Assembly: GCA_027486415.1 (NCBI GenBank)
Contig: JAIXPC010000002.1
Span: forward strand, 124,001-188,000
Source: Sphingomonadales bacterium
Lineage (GTDB): Bacteria > Pseudomonadota > Alphaproteobacteria > Sphingomonadales > Sphingomonadaceae
DNA length: 64,000 bases
Direction of reading: 5' to 3'
Position numbers and translations under genes: made by a program. This document shows, in pieces, positions 1-8,493 of this stretch (within the stretch, counting starts at the first letter, position 1; each line of letters opens with the position of its first letter). The notes under the pieces are model-generated. The model worked only from the letters and a program-made list of their open reading frames with translations. It did not search any database and was not told where the DNA came from.

Positions 1-1
1 C

Positions 2-472
2 AAGCGGCGTTTCTGGGAAGAGGATGAGGCCATCTATGGCGGCATCAGCTTCACCGACCGGGAGATCAGCATGATCTCCTACCCTTCCGGCCGCATGCAC
101 AGCGATGGCCCGGCGGTGGTGCTGGGCGCCTATACCTTCGGCCCGGCCAGCTACAAGTTCGCCGGGATGACGCCGGAAGAACGCATCAAGGTTGCGCTGG
201 AACAGGGCAGCGTGTTCCACCCCGGCCGCTACAAGGAAGAATTCATCGGCGGCGCGGCCGTGGCATGGAGCCGGGTGCCGTTCACGCTGGGTTGCTGCGC
301 GCAGTGGAACGAGGACACACGCAAGGAGCATTACCAGCGGCTGGTCGCCGTCGACAACCGGCTGGTGCTGGCCGGCGAGCACGCCAGCTATGTCGGTTGC
401 TGGATGGAAGGTGCCATCCTGTCGTCGCTCGACGCGATCACCCGTCTGCACAAGCGCGCGCTGGAGGCCTGA
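2..472 (+). CDS. flavin monoamine oxidase family protein, C-terminal part (partial)
   Basis: This is the C-terminal 156 residues of a protein that begins outside the window; the reading frame is open from base 2 to the TGA at 470-472. The sequence fits the tail of the flavin-containing amine oxidase family (FAD-dependent oxidation of amines). The stretch with LVLAGEHASYVGCWMEGA near the end corresponds to the conserved FAD-contacting segment with its G-E-H/A-x-S pattern, followed by a final helix. The substrate cannot be told from this part. A small secreted cytochrome c gene starts 3 bases after the stop on the same strand, so the two are probably co-transcribed and the cytochrome may accept electrons from, or work alongside, the oxidase (inference). 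The family call is fairly secure; the specificity is unknown. Confidence 0.75.
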   Translation, partial: KRRFWEEDEAIYGGISFTDREISMISYPSGRMHSDGPAVVLGAYTFGPASYKFAGMTPEERIKVALEQGSVFHPGRYKEEFIGGAAVAWSRVPFTLGCCAQWNEDTRKEHYQRLVAVDNRLVLAGEHASYVGCWMEGAILSSLDAITRLHKRALEA

Positions 473-474
473 GA

Positions 475-873
475 ATGCGCACGATCCTGTTGATGGCTGC
501 CCTTGTGGCCACTCCGACGCTGGCACAGAAGCCCGCCGCTGCACCGCCGGCACCGCACCCCGGCGCCATCGTCTATCAGAATATCTGCCAGGCCTGCCAC
601 ATGGCCAATGCCATGGGCGGCGAAGGCGCCGGCAAGATTCCGGCACTGGCCAGAAATGGCGCGCTGGAGGCGGCGGCTTATCCGATCATGGTCGTCACCG
701 GCGGCAAGGGCGCAATGCCATGGTTCCGCGGATCGCTCACTGATCAGCAGATCGCCGATGTCATCACCTATGTCCGCAGCAATTTCGGCAACAAGTACAA
801 GGACAAGGTGACGGCGGCGATGGTGGCGGAGCAGGGCGTCCCTGCTCCGCGTGGCGGCTTTCGCGGCGAGTGA
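475..873 (+). CDS. secreted c-type cytochrome, monohaem
   Basis: A 132-residue protein with an N-terminal signal peptide (hydrophobic residues 4-16, likely cleaved after A17) followed by a Pro/Ala-rich linker. The haem-attachment motif CQACH lies at residues 38-42, and a probable axial methionine lies at M81 in the GAMPW segment, so this looks like a class I cytochrome c of the periplasm carrying one covalent haem. The ATG at 475 is 3 bases downstream of the preceding amine oxidase stop, which indicates one transcript and perhaps a redox partnership. A longer reading frame upstream (from 265) is ignored because it overlaps the oxidase and would bury the signal peptide. Family assignment is firm; the electron donor and acceptor are not known. 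Confidence 0.85.
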   Translation: MRTILLMAALVATPTLAQKPAAAPPAPHPGAIVYQNICQACHMANAMGGEGAGKIPALARNGALEAAAYPIMVVTGGKGAMPWFRGSLTDQQIADVITYVRSNFGNKYKDKVTAAMVAEQGVPAPRGGFRGE

Positions 874-888
874 TGCCGTCGCGGCGGG

Positions 889-2487
889 TCACGCCGCGAA
901 GTGGAACTCATAGGCAGGCAGGGTGAGGAACGGCTCCAGCCGGTCGGCCAGCACCAGCGTGCGGAACAGATCGGCGGCCTCGCGATATTTGCCGGTGGCG
1001 AAGAAATTGTCCCCGACCTGGGCCTTGTAGATCGCCAGCTGTTCCTCGGTCACACGGGCGATCAGCGCAGCGTCAACCGCCTCGCCACTGTCCAGCGTCG
1101 CGCCATTCTTGCGCCACTGCCACAACTGGGTGCGGCTGATTTCGGCAGTCGCGGCATCTTCCATCAAATTGTGCAGCGGCACCGCGCCCTGCCCGCGCAG
1201 CCAGGCCGCGACATAGCCGATGCCGACATTGATGTTGTTGGTGAGGCCGGCGAGAGTGCGCGGTCCTTCCGCCGGTGTGACCAGATCCTCGAACGTCGCT
1301 TCGCCGGGCGGAATGACGTGCAGTTGGTTGGGCGTCGGCATCAGCCTGTCGAACACCTCGCGCGCCACCGACACCAGGCCGGGGTGGGCCACCCACGTAC
1401 CATCATGGCCCAGCGTCGCCTCCCGCTCCTTGTCGGCGCGGACAGCGGCAAAGGCGGCTTCGTTGGCCGCCGCATCGTCCTTCACCGGGATGAAGGCACT
1501 CATGCCGCCCATGGCGTGGGCGCCACGGCGGTGGCAGACGCGCACGACGTGCGCCGCATAGGCCGCCATGAACGGCACTTTCATCGTCACCGCCGCGCGA
1601 TCGGGCAGCAGCTTGGTGGCGTCGTTCTGGAACGTCTTGATATAGCTGAAGATATAATCCCAGCGCCCGCAGTTCAGTGCGGTGATATGATCGCGCAGTT
1701 CGTACAGGATTTCCTCCGCCATGAACGCGCCGGGCAGGGTTTCGATCAGCACGGTGGCGCGGATGGTGCCCAGCGGCAGGTTCAGCATCGACTGGGCGGT
1801 GATGAAGATATTGTTCCACAGCCGCGCTTCCAGGCTGTGCTCCAGCTTGGGCAGATAGAAATAGGGACCGCTGCCCTTCGCGAGCAGCGCCTTGGCATTA
1901 TGGAAGAAATAGAGGCCGAAATCGAAGATGGCCCCGGCCACGCGCTGGCCGTCCACGACGAGGTGCGCCTCGTCAAGATGCCAGCCACGCGGACGGCAGA
2001 TGAGGACGGCGGTTTTTTCGTGGAGCGCATAGGTCTTGCCCTTGTCCTCAAGGGAAATCGTGCCGGCCACGGCATCGCGCAGGTTGATCTGGCCCTGCAC
2101 CATCACGTCCCACGTGGGTGCCGACGCATCTTCAAGACAAGCCATGAAACAGTGCGCGCCGCTGTTGAGCGCGTTGATCACCATCTTGCGATCACATGGG
2201 CCGGTAATCTCGACACGGCGGTCGGTCAGATCGGCCGGTGCCGGGCGCACCTGCCAGGAACGGTCATCGCGAATGGCCGAATATTCCGGCGCAAAGCCAA
2301 TGAAGCCGTCCTGGTTGATCCACGCCTGCCGCTGGTCACGCGCGCGCAGCAGGCTCTGCCGCGTCGGTTCGTACATGCGGTGCAACTGCGCCACGAACGC
2401 CAGCGCCTCGGGCGTCAGGATCGTTTCGTAACCGGGCTGCATGGCGCCCTTGATCTCGACGCCGGCAAGCGCGGGGTGGCTGGTCAT
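889..2487 (-). CDS. aceB: malate synthase A
   Basis: A protein of 532 residues that condenses glyoxylate with acetyl-CoA to give malate, the second step of the glyoxylate shunt in the cytoplasm. Family-specific stretches are visible, including the ITGP.DRKM region, the GRWDYIFS motif of the TIM-barrel core, and a C-terminal region with NINVGIGY and LWQW. Length matches the A-type enzyme (about 530) rather than the longer G type. An ATG exists at 2505, but it overlaps the stop of the upstream regulator; the ATG at 2487 is preferred because GAAAGG sits six bases before it. The gene follows the ScfR-like regulator on the same strand with an 11-base gap from stop to the preferred start, and isocitrate lyase lies divergently just beyond, so the shunt and its regulator form one locus. 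Confidence 0.95.
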   Translation of the reverse strand: MTSHPALAGVEIKGAMQPGYETILTPEALAFVAQLHRMYEPTRQSLLRARDQRQAWINQDGFIGFAPEYSAIRDDRSWQVRPAPADLTDRRVEITGPCDRKMVINALNSGAHCFMACLEDASAPTWDVMVQGQINLRDAVAGTISLEDKGKTYALHEKTAVLICRPRGWHLDEAHLVVDGQRVAGAIFDFGLYFFHNAKALLAKGSGPYFYLPKLEHSLEARLWNNIFITAQSMLNLPLGTIRATVLIETLPGAFMAEEILYELRDHITALNCGRWDYIFSYIKTFQNDATKLLPDRAAVTMKVPFMAAYAAHVVRVCHRRGAHAMGGMSAFIPVKDDAAANEAAFAAVRADKEREATLGHDGTWVAHPGLVSVAREVFDRLMPTPNQLHVIPPGEATFEDLVTPAEGPRTLAGLTNNINVGIGYVAAWLRGQGAVPLHNLMEDAATAEISRTQLWQWRKNGATLDSGEAVDAALIARVTEEQLAIYKAQVGDNFFATGKYREAADLFRTLVLADRLEPFLTLPAYEFHFAA

Positions 2488-2497
2488 GGCAGGCCTT

Positions 2498-3895
2498 TCA
2501 TTCATCAGTAAAGCGGAAGGGGGTCAGCCCGCGCTGGCGCTCATCAAAGGCCAGGTAGGCGTTGGCAGGCGGCAGGCCGCGCTGGCGGCAGGCGGCGCGG
2601 TGACAGGCGGCACAGCCGGGGCCGATGGGCGCGGCGGGGCCGTTCATCTGGATGCCGGCACTCCACGAAAGCGCAGGGGCGTGGGCGACATCACAGCCGA
2701 TGCCGATGGCAAAGCTGGGCCGCGCCCCTCCCCACGGCATCGCGGCGGTGCGGACGGTGCGGGCGAGGGTGAGGAAACGCTGGCCGTCTTCCAGCTCGAC
2801 CAGCTGGCGGCGGATTTCGCCAGGCCGATCAAAGGCGTGATAGACGTGCCACAGCGCACAGCCGCCGGCCACGGGCAGCGGCGAGGCCCCCGGTGCGAAG
2901 GACTTGGAGATGGTGCCGGCGCGATCGACCCGCAGGAAAAAGAACGGCACGCCGCGCGCGCCGGGGCGGTGGAGCGTGGTCAACCGGTGCGCCACCTGCT
3001 CCAGCCCGCGCCCAAACCGCGCCTGCAGCAATTCGACGTCGTAACCGGTGGTTTCGCAGGCATTGAGGAACCTGCCGTAGGGCATCAGCGTGGCCGCTGC
3101 CGCATACTTGCCGAGCGCCACCGTGCAGGCCCGCACGGCGAGCGGATCAGTGACACCGGCAGCGGTGATCGTGTCAGCGATCTGCATCTTCAGCTCGATC
3201 AGGCCAAGTTGCACGGCGGCGGCAAAGCCCCGGCTGGCGGCATCGAGCGACTCCGACAATTGCAGCTGGCGGGCGTGCAGGTCGAGCCGGCGAAGCTGGC
3301 CGGGCAGAACTTCGGCCGGCAGCGCCCGCACCGTGATGGCATGCCGGGCGCGCAGCCGTTCCACGACAGCCGCATTCAGGTCAGAGCCTGACAATCGCAG
3401 TTCGTCGGCCAGTGTTTCCGCCGCTTCGTCCAGCACGGCAAAATAATTGCCCGCGCCGTCGATCATTGCGCTCACAGCCGCCAACGGGCCGGGCGGCGGC
3501 GCTGCGGGCGCGACAGCCGGGGTGGCCGCTGCCAGCCGCAACAGGGCATGGGCGATGGCAGGTGAGCGAGCGGCGAGGTCGCGCAACTCGCTGCGCGGTA
3601 CGTCGATTCCGATCAGTCGGGGATCGGTGAAAAGTTTTGACAGGTCGTCGACCAGCTCGCCCTCGTCATCGCCGGTCAAGCCGCGGATATCGAGATCATA
3701 ATTTTGCGCCAGCTTGAGCAGGAAACTCGCCGACAGCGGCCGCTGATCGCGCTCGATCAGGTTCAGATAGGAAATCGACACACCCAGATCATTGGCCATG
3801 CGCGTCTGGGTCAGGCCGCGCTGCGTCCGCAGCCGGCGCACACGTGCACCGGCAAAGATCTTGCGGCCGCCAGCCAGGGATTCTGGCGGCGGCAC
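2498..3895 (-). CDS. XRE-family short-chain acyl-CoA responsive regulator (ScfR/RamB type)
   Basis: About 465 residues. An N-terminal helix-turn-helix carries the family signature VSISYLNLIERDQRP, followed by a long ligand-binding region of the DUF955/DUF2083 type and a C-terminal cysteine cluster (GCAACHRAAC). This architecture is that of ScfR/RamB regulators, which in other bacteria control glyoxylate-shunt and acetate genes in response to acyl-CoAs. The gene sits between aceB (downstream, same strand) and aceA (divergent), which supports that role. The start is uncertain: an ATG at 4033 would consume the divergent promoter region, so the GTG at 3895, just ahead of the conserved RKIFAGARVRRLR stretch, is preferred; a TTG at 3925 is the alternative. 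The HExxH-like residues of active DUF955 peptidases are not seen, consistent with a sensor role (inference). Confidence 0.85.
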   Translation of the reverse strand: MPPPESLAGGRKIFAGARVRRLRTQRGLTQTRMANDLGVSISYLNLIERDQRPLSASFLLKLAQNYDLDIRGLTGDDEGELVDDLSKLFTDPRLIGIDVPRSELRDLAARSPAIAHALLRLAAATPAVAPAAPPPGPLAAVSAMIDGAGNYFAVLDEAAETLADELRLSGSDLNAAVVERLRARHAITVRALPAEVLPGQLRRLDLHARQLQLSESLDAASRGFAAAVQLGLIELKMQIADTITAAGVTDPLAVRACTVALGKYAAAATLMPYGRFLNACETTGYDVELLQARFGRGLEQVAHRLTTLHRPGARGVPFFFLRVDRAGTISKSFAPGASPLPVAGGCALWHVYHAFDRPGEIRRQLVELEDGQRFLTLARTVRTAAMPWGGARPSFAIGIGCDVAHAPALSWSAGIQMNGPAAPIGPGCAACHRAACRQRGLPPANAYLAFDERQRGLTPFRFTDE

Positions 3896-3927
3896 GGTGA
3901 CAGGAGAGGCGACCTTGTCTGTCAATA

Positions 3928-3957
3928 TTTTTACGACTTCACACGTCAGTTGGGCAA
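3928..3957 (-). promoter_or_regulatory. candidate sigma-70-like promoter of the ScfR-like regulator
   Basis: On the minus strand, TTGCCC (3957-3952) and TAAAAA (3933-3928) are separated by 18 bases, an acceptable -35/-10 arrangement. Transcription from it would start close to 3920, which agrees with the GTG start at 3895 rather than the upstream ATG. This was found by eye only. Confidence 0.3.
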
Positions 3958-3990
3958 AACGGCGACCTTTACACACGATTCTTTGACTGA

Positions 3991-4031
3991 ATCGCGTTGA
4001 CCGGGCGGTAGCCGAAGCGCATCGCGTTGAC
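3991..4031. promoter_or_regulatory. direct repeat upstream of aceA, possible operator
   Basis: The 11-mer ATCGCGTTGAC occurs at 3991-4001 and again at 4021-4031, start to start exactly 30 bases, in the divergent region between the ScfR-like regulator and aceA. Repeats spaced by three helical turns are typical of paired regulator sites, and the ScfR-like protein encoded next door is the obvious candidate to bind. Each copy also contains a TTGAC that could act as a -35 element, so the repeat may instead reflect promoter elements. Confidence 0.4.
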
Positions 4032-4089
4032 AAGTTTTACCGCGCCGGTGGCCAGACCCCCTGCACCGTCGCCAAGGAGAGGACAGGCC

Positions 4090-5682
4090 ATGAGCTATCA
4101 GGACGAAATCCGTCAGGCGGCCGCCGCCATCACCGGCAAGGCTGGCTGGGAATCCATCAGCCCCGCCAACGTGGCCCGCATGCGGCTGCAGAACCGTTTC
4201 CGCTCCGGCCTCGATATTGCTCGTTATACCGCGGCGATCATGCGCCGCGACATGGCGGCCTATGATGCCGATCCGAGCGCCTACACCCAGTCGCTGGGCT
4301 GCTGGCATGGCTTCATCGGCCAGCAGAAGCTGATTTCGATCAAGAAGCATTTTGGCACCACCGACAAGCGTTACCTCTATCTGTCGGGCTGGATGATCGC
4401 CGCCCTGCGCAGCGAGTTCGGCCCGCTGCCCGACCAGTCGATGCATGAAAAGACCAGCGTTCCGGCCCTGATCGAAGAGCTTTACACCTTCCTGCGCCAG
4501 GCCGACGCCCGCGAACTGGGGATGCTGTTCCGCGATCTTGACGCCGCCAACGCTGCCGGTGACGCCGTGAAGGCCAAGGCGATCGAGAACCAGATCGACA
4601 ACCACCAGACCCACGTGGTGCCGATCATCGCCGATATCGACGCCGGGTTCGGCAATGCCGAGGCCACCTATCTCCTCGCCAAGAAGATGATCGAAGCCGG
4701 CGCCTGCGCCCTGCAGATCGAAAACCAGGTGTCGGACGAGAAGCAGTGCGGCCACCAGGACGGCAAGGTGACGGTGCCGCACGAGGATTTCGTGGCCAAG
4801 ATCCGCGCCATCCGCTACGCCTTCCTCGAACTCGGTGTTGATGACGGCATCATCGTCGCCCGCACCGACAGCCTGGGCGCCGGCCTGACCAAGCAGATCG
4901 CCTATAGCCGCGAGCCGGGCGACATTGGTGACCAGTACAACAGCTTCCTCGACTGCGAGGAAATCGACGTGAACCAGGTCGGCAACGGCGACGTGGTGAT
5001 CAGCCGGGGCGGGAAGCTGCTGCGGCCCAAGCGGCTGGCGTCGAACCTGTTCCAGTTCCGCCCCGGTTCCGGCGAAGATCGCGTCGTGCTCGACTGCATC
5101 AACTCTCTGCAGAACGGCGCCGACCTGCTGTGGATCGAAACGGAAAAGCCCCATATCGGCCAGATCGCCGGTATGGTGGATCGCATCCGCGAAGTCGTGC
5201 CGCACGCCAAGCTGGTCTACAACAACAGCCCCAGCTTCAACTGGACGCTGAATTTCCGCCAGCAGGTGTTCGACGCGTGGACGGCCGCCGGCAAGGACGT
5301 CAGCGCCTATGACCGCGCCAGGCTGATGAGCGTCGATTATGACGGCAGCGAACTGGCCGCCGAGGCCGACGAGCGCATCCGCACCTTCCAAAAGGACGCC
5401 GCGGCCCGCGCCGGCATCTTCCACCACCTGATCACGCTGCCGACCTATCACACCGCCGCGCTGTCGACCGACAATCTTGCGAAGGAATATTTCGGCGACG
5501 CCGGCATGCTTGGTTACGTCAAGAACGTCCAGCGCGCCGAGATCCGGCAGGGCATCGCCTGTGTGAAGCACCAGAATATGTCGGGCTCCGACATTGGCGA
5601 CGACCACAAGGAATATTTCGCGGGCGAGGCCGCGCTGAAGGCCGGCGGCGTTCACAACACGATGAACCAGTTTGCCGCGTAG
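4090..5682 (+). CDS. aceA: isocitrate lyase
   Basis: A 530-residue isocitrate lyase that splits isocitrate into succinate and glyoxylate, the entry step of the glyoxylate shunt. The catalytic motif KQCGHQDGK is present with C220 as the active-site cysteine, together with the metal-binding DIDAGFGN segment. At 530 residues it belongs to the longer form of the family with an inserted region, rather than the approximately 430-residue E. coli form. The ATG at 4090 is chosen because AAGGAGAGGACAGGCC immediately precedes it; the frame is open further upstream but without a ribosome site. It diverges from the ScfR-like regulator and aceB, and its 3' end is followed by a hairpin and a strong terminator, so it is probably a single-gene transcript induced on acetate or fatty acids (inference). 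Confidence 0.96.
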   Translation: MSYQDEIRQAAAAITGKAGWESISPANVARMRLQNRFRSGLDIARYTAAIMRRDMAAYDADPSAYTQSLGCWHGFIGQQKLISIKKHFGTTDKRYLYLSGWMIAALRSEFGPLPDQSMHEKTSVPALIEELYTFLRQADARELGMLFRDLDAANAAGDAVKAKAIENQIDNHQTHVVPIIADIDAGFGNAEATYLLAKKMIEAGACALQIENQVSDEKQCGHQDGKVTVPHEDFVAKIRAIRYAFLELGVDDGIIVARTDSLGAGLTKQIAYSREPGDIGDQYNSFLDCEEIDVNQVGNGDVVISRGGKLLRPKRLASNLFQFRPGSGEDRVVLDCINSLQNGADLLWIETEKPHIGQIAGMVDRIREVVPHAKLVYNNSPSFNWTLNFRQQVFDAWTAAGKDVSAYDRARLMSVDYDGSELAAEADERIRTFQKDAAARAGIFHHLITLPTYHTAALSTDNLAKEYFGDAGMLGYVKNVQRAEIRQGIACVKHQNMSGSDIGDDHKEYFAGEAALKAGGVHNTMNQFAA

Positions 5683-5721
5683 TGCGGCGAGTGGATAGCA
5701 TCGCTATCCACCGGCTCGCAC
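5683..5721. repeat. stem-loop with GATAGC-NNN-GCTATC core
   Basis: Immediately after the aceA stop lies a perfect hairpin, GTGGATAGC (5691-5699), loop ATC, GCTATCCAC (5703-5711), with GTGCG and CGCAC able to extend the pairing further out. The GATAGC-NNN-GCTATC core is also the innermost hairpin of the nested palindrome at 41.9 kb. It could stabilise the aceA 3' end or be a relic of a dispersed palindromic repeat. Confidence 0.6.
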
Positions 5722-5740
5722 AAGCGCGGACGGCGAGCGA

Positions 5741-5770
5741 AAAGGGCGGGGCCAACACCCCGCCCTTTTT
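5741..5770 (+). terminator. intrinsic terminator of aceA
   Basis: An 11-bp stem, AAAGGGCGGGG (5741-5751) pairing with CCCCGCCCTTT (5758-5768), has a 6-base loop and runs into a T-run. The A-run on the 5' side means it could also act on the opposite strand for the converging HerA-like gene. Confidence 0.85.
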
Positions 5771-5826
5771 GACTCGTCCGACGGCGTGGCTTTGCCGCGC
5801 ACTTCCTTCTGACGTCTTCGGCCGCC

Positions 5827-7428
5827 CTATCGCGTATTCGCCCGCCACCGCGCAATCACGCGGCCCAGCATCTCCGTGTCGTCCCCCGTCTCCACCCACA
5901 GCTCGCTGAACACGGGATCATCGCTCATAGGTCGCTTCTCGCGCTCCAGTTCGTCCAGTCGCACGCGGATCGGGGCCGGCACGCCTTCGCCCGAAATGAT
6001 GCATTCCCGGTTGCGCAGCGCCGGGATGGCGTCGATCAGGCTACGACCGCCTTCGGGCAAGGCGTTCTTCACGAAATCCTGGTCGCGTTCGTTGTTCAGG
6101 CGCAGCGAAACGATGGTACCGCACTGGGACAGCGCGCCTTCGGCCAGATCGGACGGGCGCTGGGTGACAAGGCCCAGCGACACGCCATATTTGCGGCCTT
6201 CCTTGGCGATGCGTTCCAGCACGTCGCGTACCGGCGACCGCAGCGAGATGGCGCGATTGGGGATGTAGCGGTGGGCCTCCTCGCACACCAGCACCACCGG
6301 GCGGCGGCGTTCTCCGCGCGACCATACCGCGAAATCGAACACGATGCGCGACAGCACCGAAACCACCGCCGTCACAACGGCCGTCGGCACGCCGGACAGA
6401 TAGATCACCGAGATCGGCTTGCCCTGCACCGGCAGACGCAGGATGCGCGCCATGAATTCGGGCATGGTGTCGTTGCTGTAACGGCGATCGAACATGAAGC
6501 CGTGGCGTGGATCGCGCATGATCTGATCCAGCTTGTTGCGGATGCGAATATAGTTGGTCGCGTTCTGGCTTTCCGACATCTTGCCCATTTCCGATTGCAG
6601 CGCATCGACCAGCGCTGACAGCAGATAGGGGATGGGCGTATCGGTGGTGACGCTGGCCAACCCTTGCGCATAAACCGATTTGGCCCGTGCCATCTGCAGG
6701 CAGCGCGCCAGGATATCCCGGTCCATGTCGCGGGCCGCGCCTTCGCTGGTCAGCAGCACCTCGCAATGTTCTTCGAAATTGAGCAGCCAGTAGGGCAGTT
6801 CCAGATTGTCGACGTTGAACACCATGCCGGTGTGTTCGAACGCCTTGGCATATTCGCCGTGGGGATCGATCATCACCACATGGCCTTCCGGGGCCTTCTC
6901 GATGATGCGGTGCAGGATCAGCGCCGTCGAGGTCGACTTGCCGGTGCCGGTCGAACCGACGATGGCGAAATTCTTTGACAGGAACGTGTCGAAATAGACG
7001 GCGGCACGGACGGCGCTGGTGGGATAGACGACACCAACCTGGATATGGGGCCGGGAATCGCCGGAGTAGACCAGCGCGGCCTCGGCAGAATCAAGCGGCC
7101 AGGCCTGATCGCCCGCACGGGGATAGCTGCCGACGCCCCGGCTGAACGCGCCAATGCGGCCATCAGGCAGCCGCGTCGCCTCGCCGACCAGATCGGCCTG
7201 GGCAATGGCTTCGGCGCCAACCAGATCGACACTTCGCAGCGTCGCGACCACCCAGCGATCATCCACCGCCAGCTTGACCATGCTGCCCAGCCGCCCCGCA
7301 GAGGCCAGCACGTCGTCACCGGCATCACGCAGCGCTGCGGTTGCCGCCACGTCCAGCCGCAATCGCGCGCCGCCGGCCGTCACCGCCACGATATCGCCGA
7401 TTGCCCCGCTCAAGGTTCCAGCCTGCAT
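5827..7428 (-). CDS. HerA-like DUF87 ATPase
   Basis: A 533-residue P-loop ATPase of the HerA/FtsK superfamily. An N-terminal beta-barrel-like region of about 130 residues is followed by the ATPase core: Walker A STGTGKST with lysine near residue 164, the HGEY segment after strand 2, Walker B VVLVCEEAH with glutamates near 383-384, and a sensor-like TQRPSDL region. HerA proteins form hexameric DNA pumps, often with the nuclease NurA, in recombination or defence; no nuclease gene is adjacent here, so the partner and role are unknown. ATG 7428 is preferred because AAGGGAGGCGCAG sits just before it; upstream in-frame starts would run into the divergent lactonase gene. It converges on aceA across that gene's terminator. 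Confidence 0.85.
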   Translation of the reverse strand: MQAGTLSGAIGDIVAVTAGGARLRLDVAATAALRDAGDDVLASAGRLGSMVKLAVDDRWVVATLRSVDLVGAEAIAQADLVGEATRLPDGRIGAFSRGVGSYPRAGDQAWPLDSAEAALVYSGDSRPHIQVGVVYPTSAVRAAVYFDTFLSKNFAIVGSTGTGKSTSTALILHRIIEKAPEGHVVMIDPHGEYAKAFEHTGMVFNVDNLELPYWLLNFEEHCEVLLTSEGAARDMDRDILARCLQMARAKSVYAQGLASVTTDTPIPYLLSALVDALQSEMGKMSESQNATNYIRIRNKLDQIMRDPRHGFMFDRRYSNDTMPEFMARILRLPVQGKPISVIYLSGVPTAVVTAVVSVLSRIVFDFAVWSRGERRRPVVLVCEEAHRYIPNRAISLRSPVRDVLERIAKEGRKYGVSLGLVTQRPSDLAEGALSQCGTIVSLRLNNERDQDFVKNALPEGGRSLIDAIPALRNRECIISGEGVPAPIRVRLDELEREKRPMSDDPVFSELWVETGDDTEMLGRVIARWRANTR

Positions 7429-7566
7429 CTGCGCCTCCCTTGCCCGCCAGCCTTGCGCCTCAGCGGTTAAGATTGGCTTACCCCCTGCCTGGCCCGCCAT
7501 TTTTGGCGAGATTGCGCTTTGCACCGGCGCGGGCCACCATCCTGCCACATCTCGAAGGAGGATCGC

Positions 7567-8493
7567 ATGACTGGCTTCACCCCGCACGACATCGTTGCCG
7601 AAGGGCTGGGCTTTCCCGAAGGCCCGGTGGCGATGGCCGATGGTTCGGTGCTGGTCGTCGAAATTCGCCACGGCCGCATCACCCGCGTTCACCCGGATGG
7701 CCGCAAGCAGGTGGTGGCGACCCCCGGCGGCGGCCCCAATGGGATGGCGATCGGGCCGGATGGCGCGCTCTATGTCTGCAACAATGGCGGGTTCGACTGG
7801 TATGAACAGGATGGCATGCTGCTGCCCGGCAATGCCGCCAAGGATTACACGACGGGCCGGATCGAACGCATCGACATCGCCACCGGCACCGTGACCCGCC
7901 TTTACGACAGCTGTGACGGCCATCCGCTGTCCGGCCCCAACGACATCGTCTTCGATACGCACGGCGGCTTCTATTTCACCGATCTCGGCAAGCATTTCGA
8001 CCACCATAGCGATGCCGGCGGGCTGTTCTATGCTCTGCCCGATGGCTCGAGGATCACCCGCCTGATCCACGGCCCCGATCTGAACGGCGTTGGCCTCAGC
8101 CCCGATGGCAAGACGGTCTATGCCGCCTCCACCAGCCGGCGTGTCGTGCTGGCCTTCGATATCGTGGCGCCGGGCGAGCTGGCCCCCGAACCGCTGCCAG
8201 CCGTGCCGGGTCGGTTCGTGACCACCTGGGCCAACAAGACCTATCTCGATTCGATGGCGATCGAAGCCAATGGCAACATTGCGCAGGCGACGCTGATCGA
8301 AAGCGCCGGCATCACCAGCATCGATCCGGTGACCGGCGAACAGGAATATTTCCCCTTTCCCGACCTTCTCACCACCAACATCTGCTTTGGTGGTGCCGAC
8401 ATGATGGATGCCTGGGTCTGCCTTTCGACCACCGGCAAGCTGGCGAAGTGCCGGTGGCCACGGCCGGGCCTCAAACTGAATTACAACGGATGA
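7567..8493 (+). CDS. SMP-30/gluconolactonase/LRE family protein
   Basis: A 308-residue six-bladed beta-propeller of the SMP-30/gluconolactonase family, whose members hydrolyse lactones such as gluconolactone using a bound divalent metal. Visible family features are the N-terminal EGLGFPEGPV with the metal-ligating glutamate, the SGPNDIVFD motif, and repeated PDG/DG turns that mark blade edges. The ATG at 7567 has an excellent ribosome site (AAGGAGGATCGC). The next gene, an alpha/beta hydrolase, overlaps its stop as ATGA, so they form a two-gene operon. The actual substrate is not evident; this family covers lactonases, luciferin-regenerating and drug-resistance proteins. Confidence 0.85.
   Translation: MTGFTPHDIVAEGLGFPEGPVAMADGSVLVVEIRHGRITRVHPDGRKQVVATPGGGPNGMAIGPDGALYVCNNGGFDWYEQDGMLLPGNAAKDYTTGRIERIDIATGTVTRLYDSCDGHPLSGPNDIVFDTHGGFYFTDLGKHFDHHSDAGGLFYALPDGSRITRLIHGPDLNGVGLSPDGKTVYAASTSRRVVLAFDIVAPGELAPEPLPAVPGRFVTTWANKTYLDSMAIEANGNIAQATLIESAGITSIDPVTGEQEYFPFPDLLTTNICFGGADMMDAWVCLSTTGKLAKCRWPRPGLKLNYNG

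Noticed and set aside
901-2511. Long open frames opposite to aceB, aceA, acyl-CoA ligase, aminopeptidase P and the flippase (for example 901-2511 plus, 3946-5655 minus, 22097-23953 plus, 46592-48448 minus, 56966-58819 plus)
   Set aside because: These are antisense shadows caused by high GC at third codon positions; they lack ribosome sites and recognisable domains, and the opposite strands encode well-known families.
3896-4033. N-terminal extension of the ScfR-like regulator up to ATG 4033
   Set aside because: The extension is not similar to the family start, would remove the divergent promoter space and has no ribosome site.
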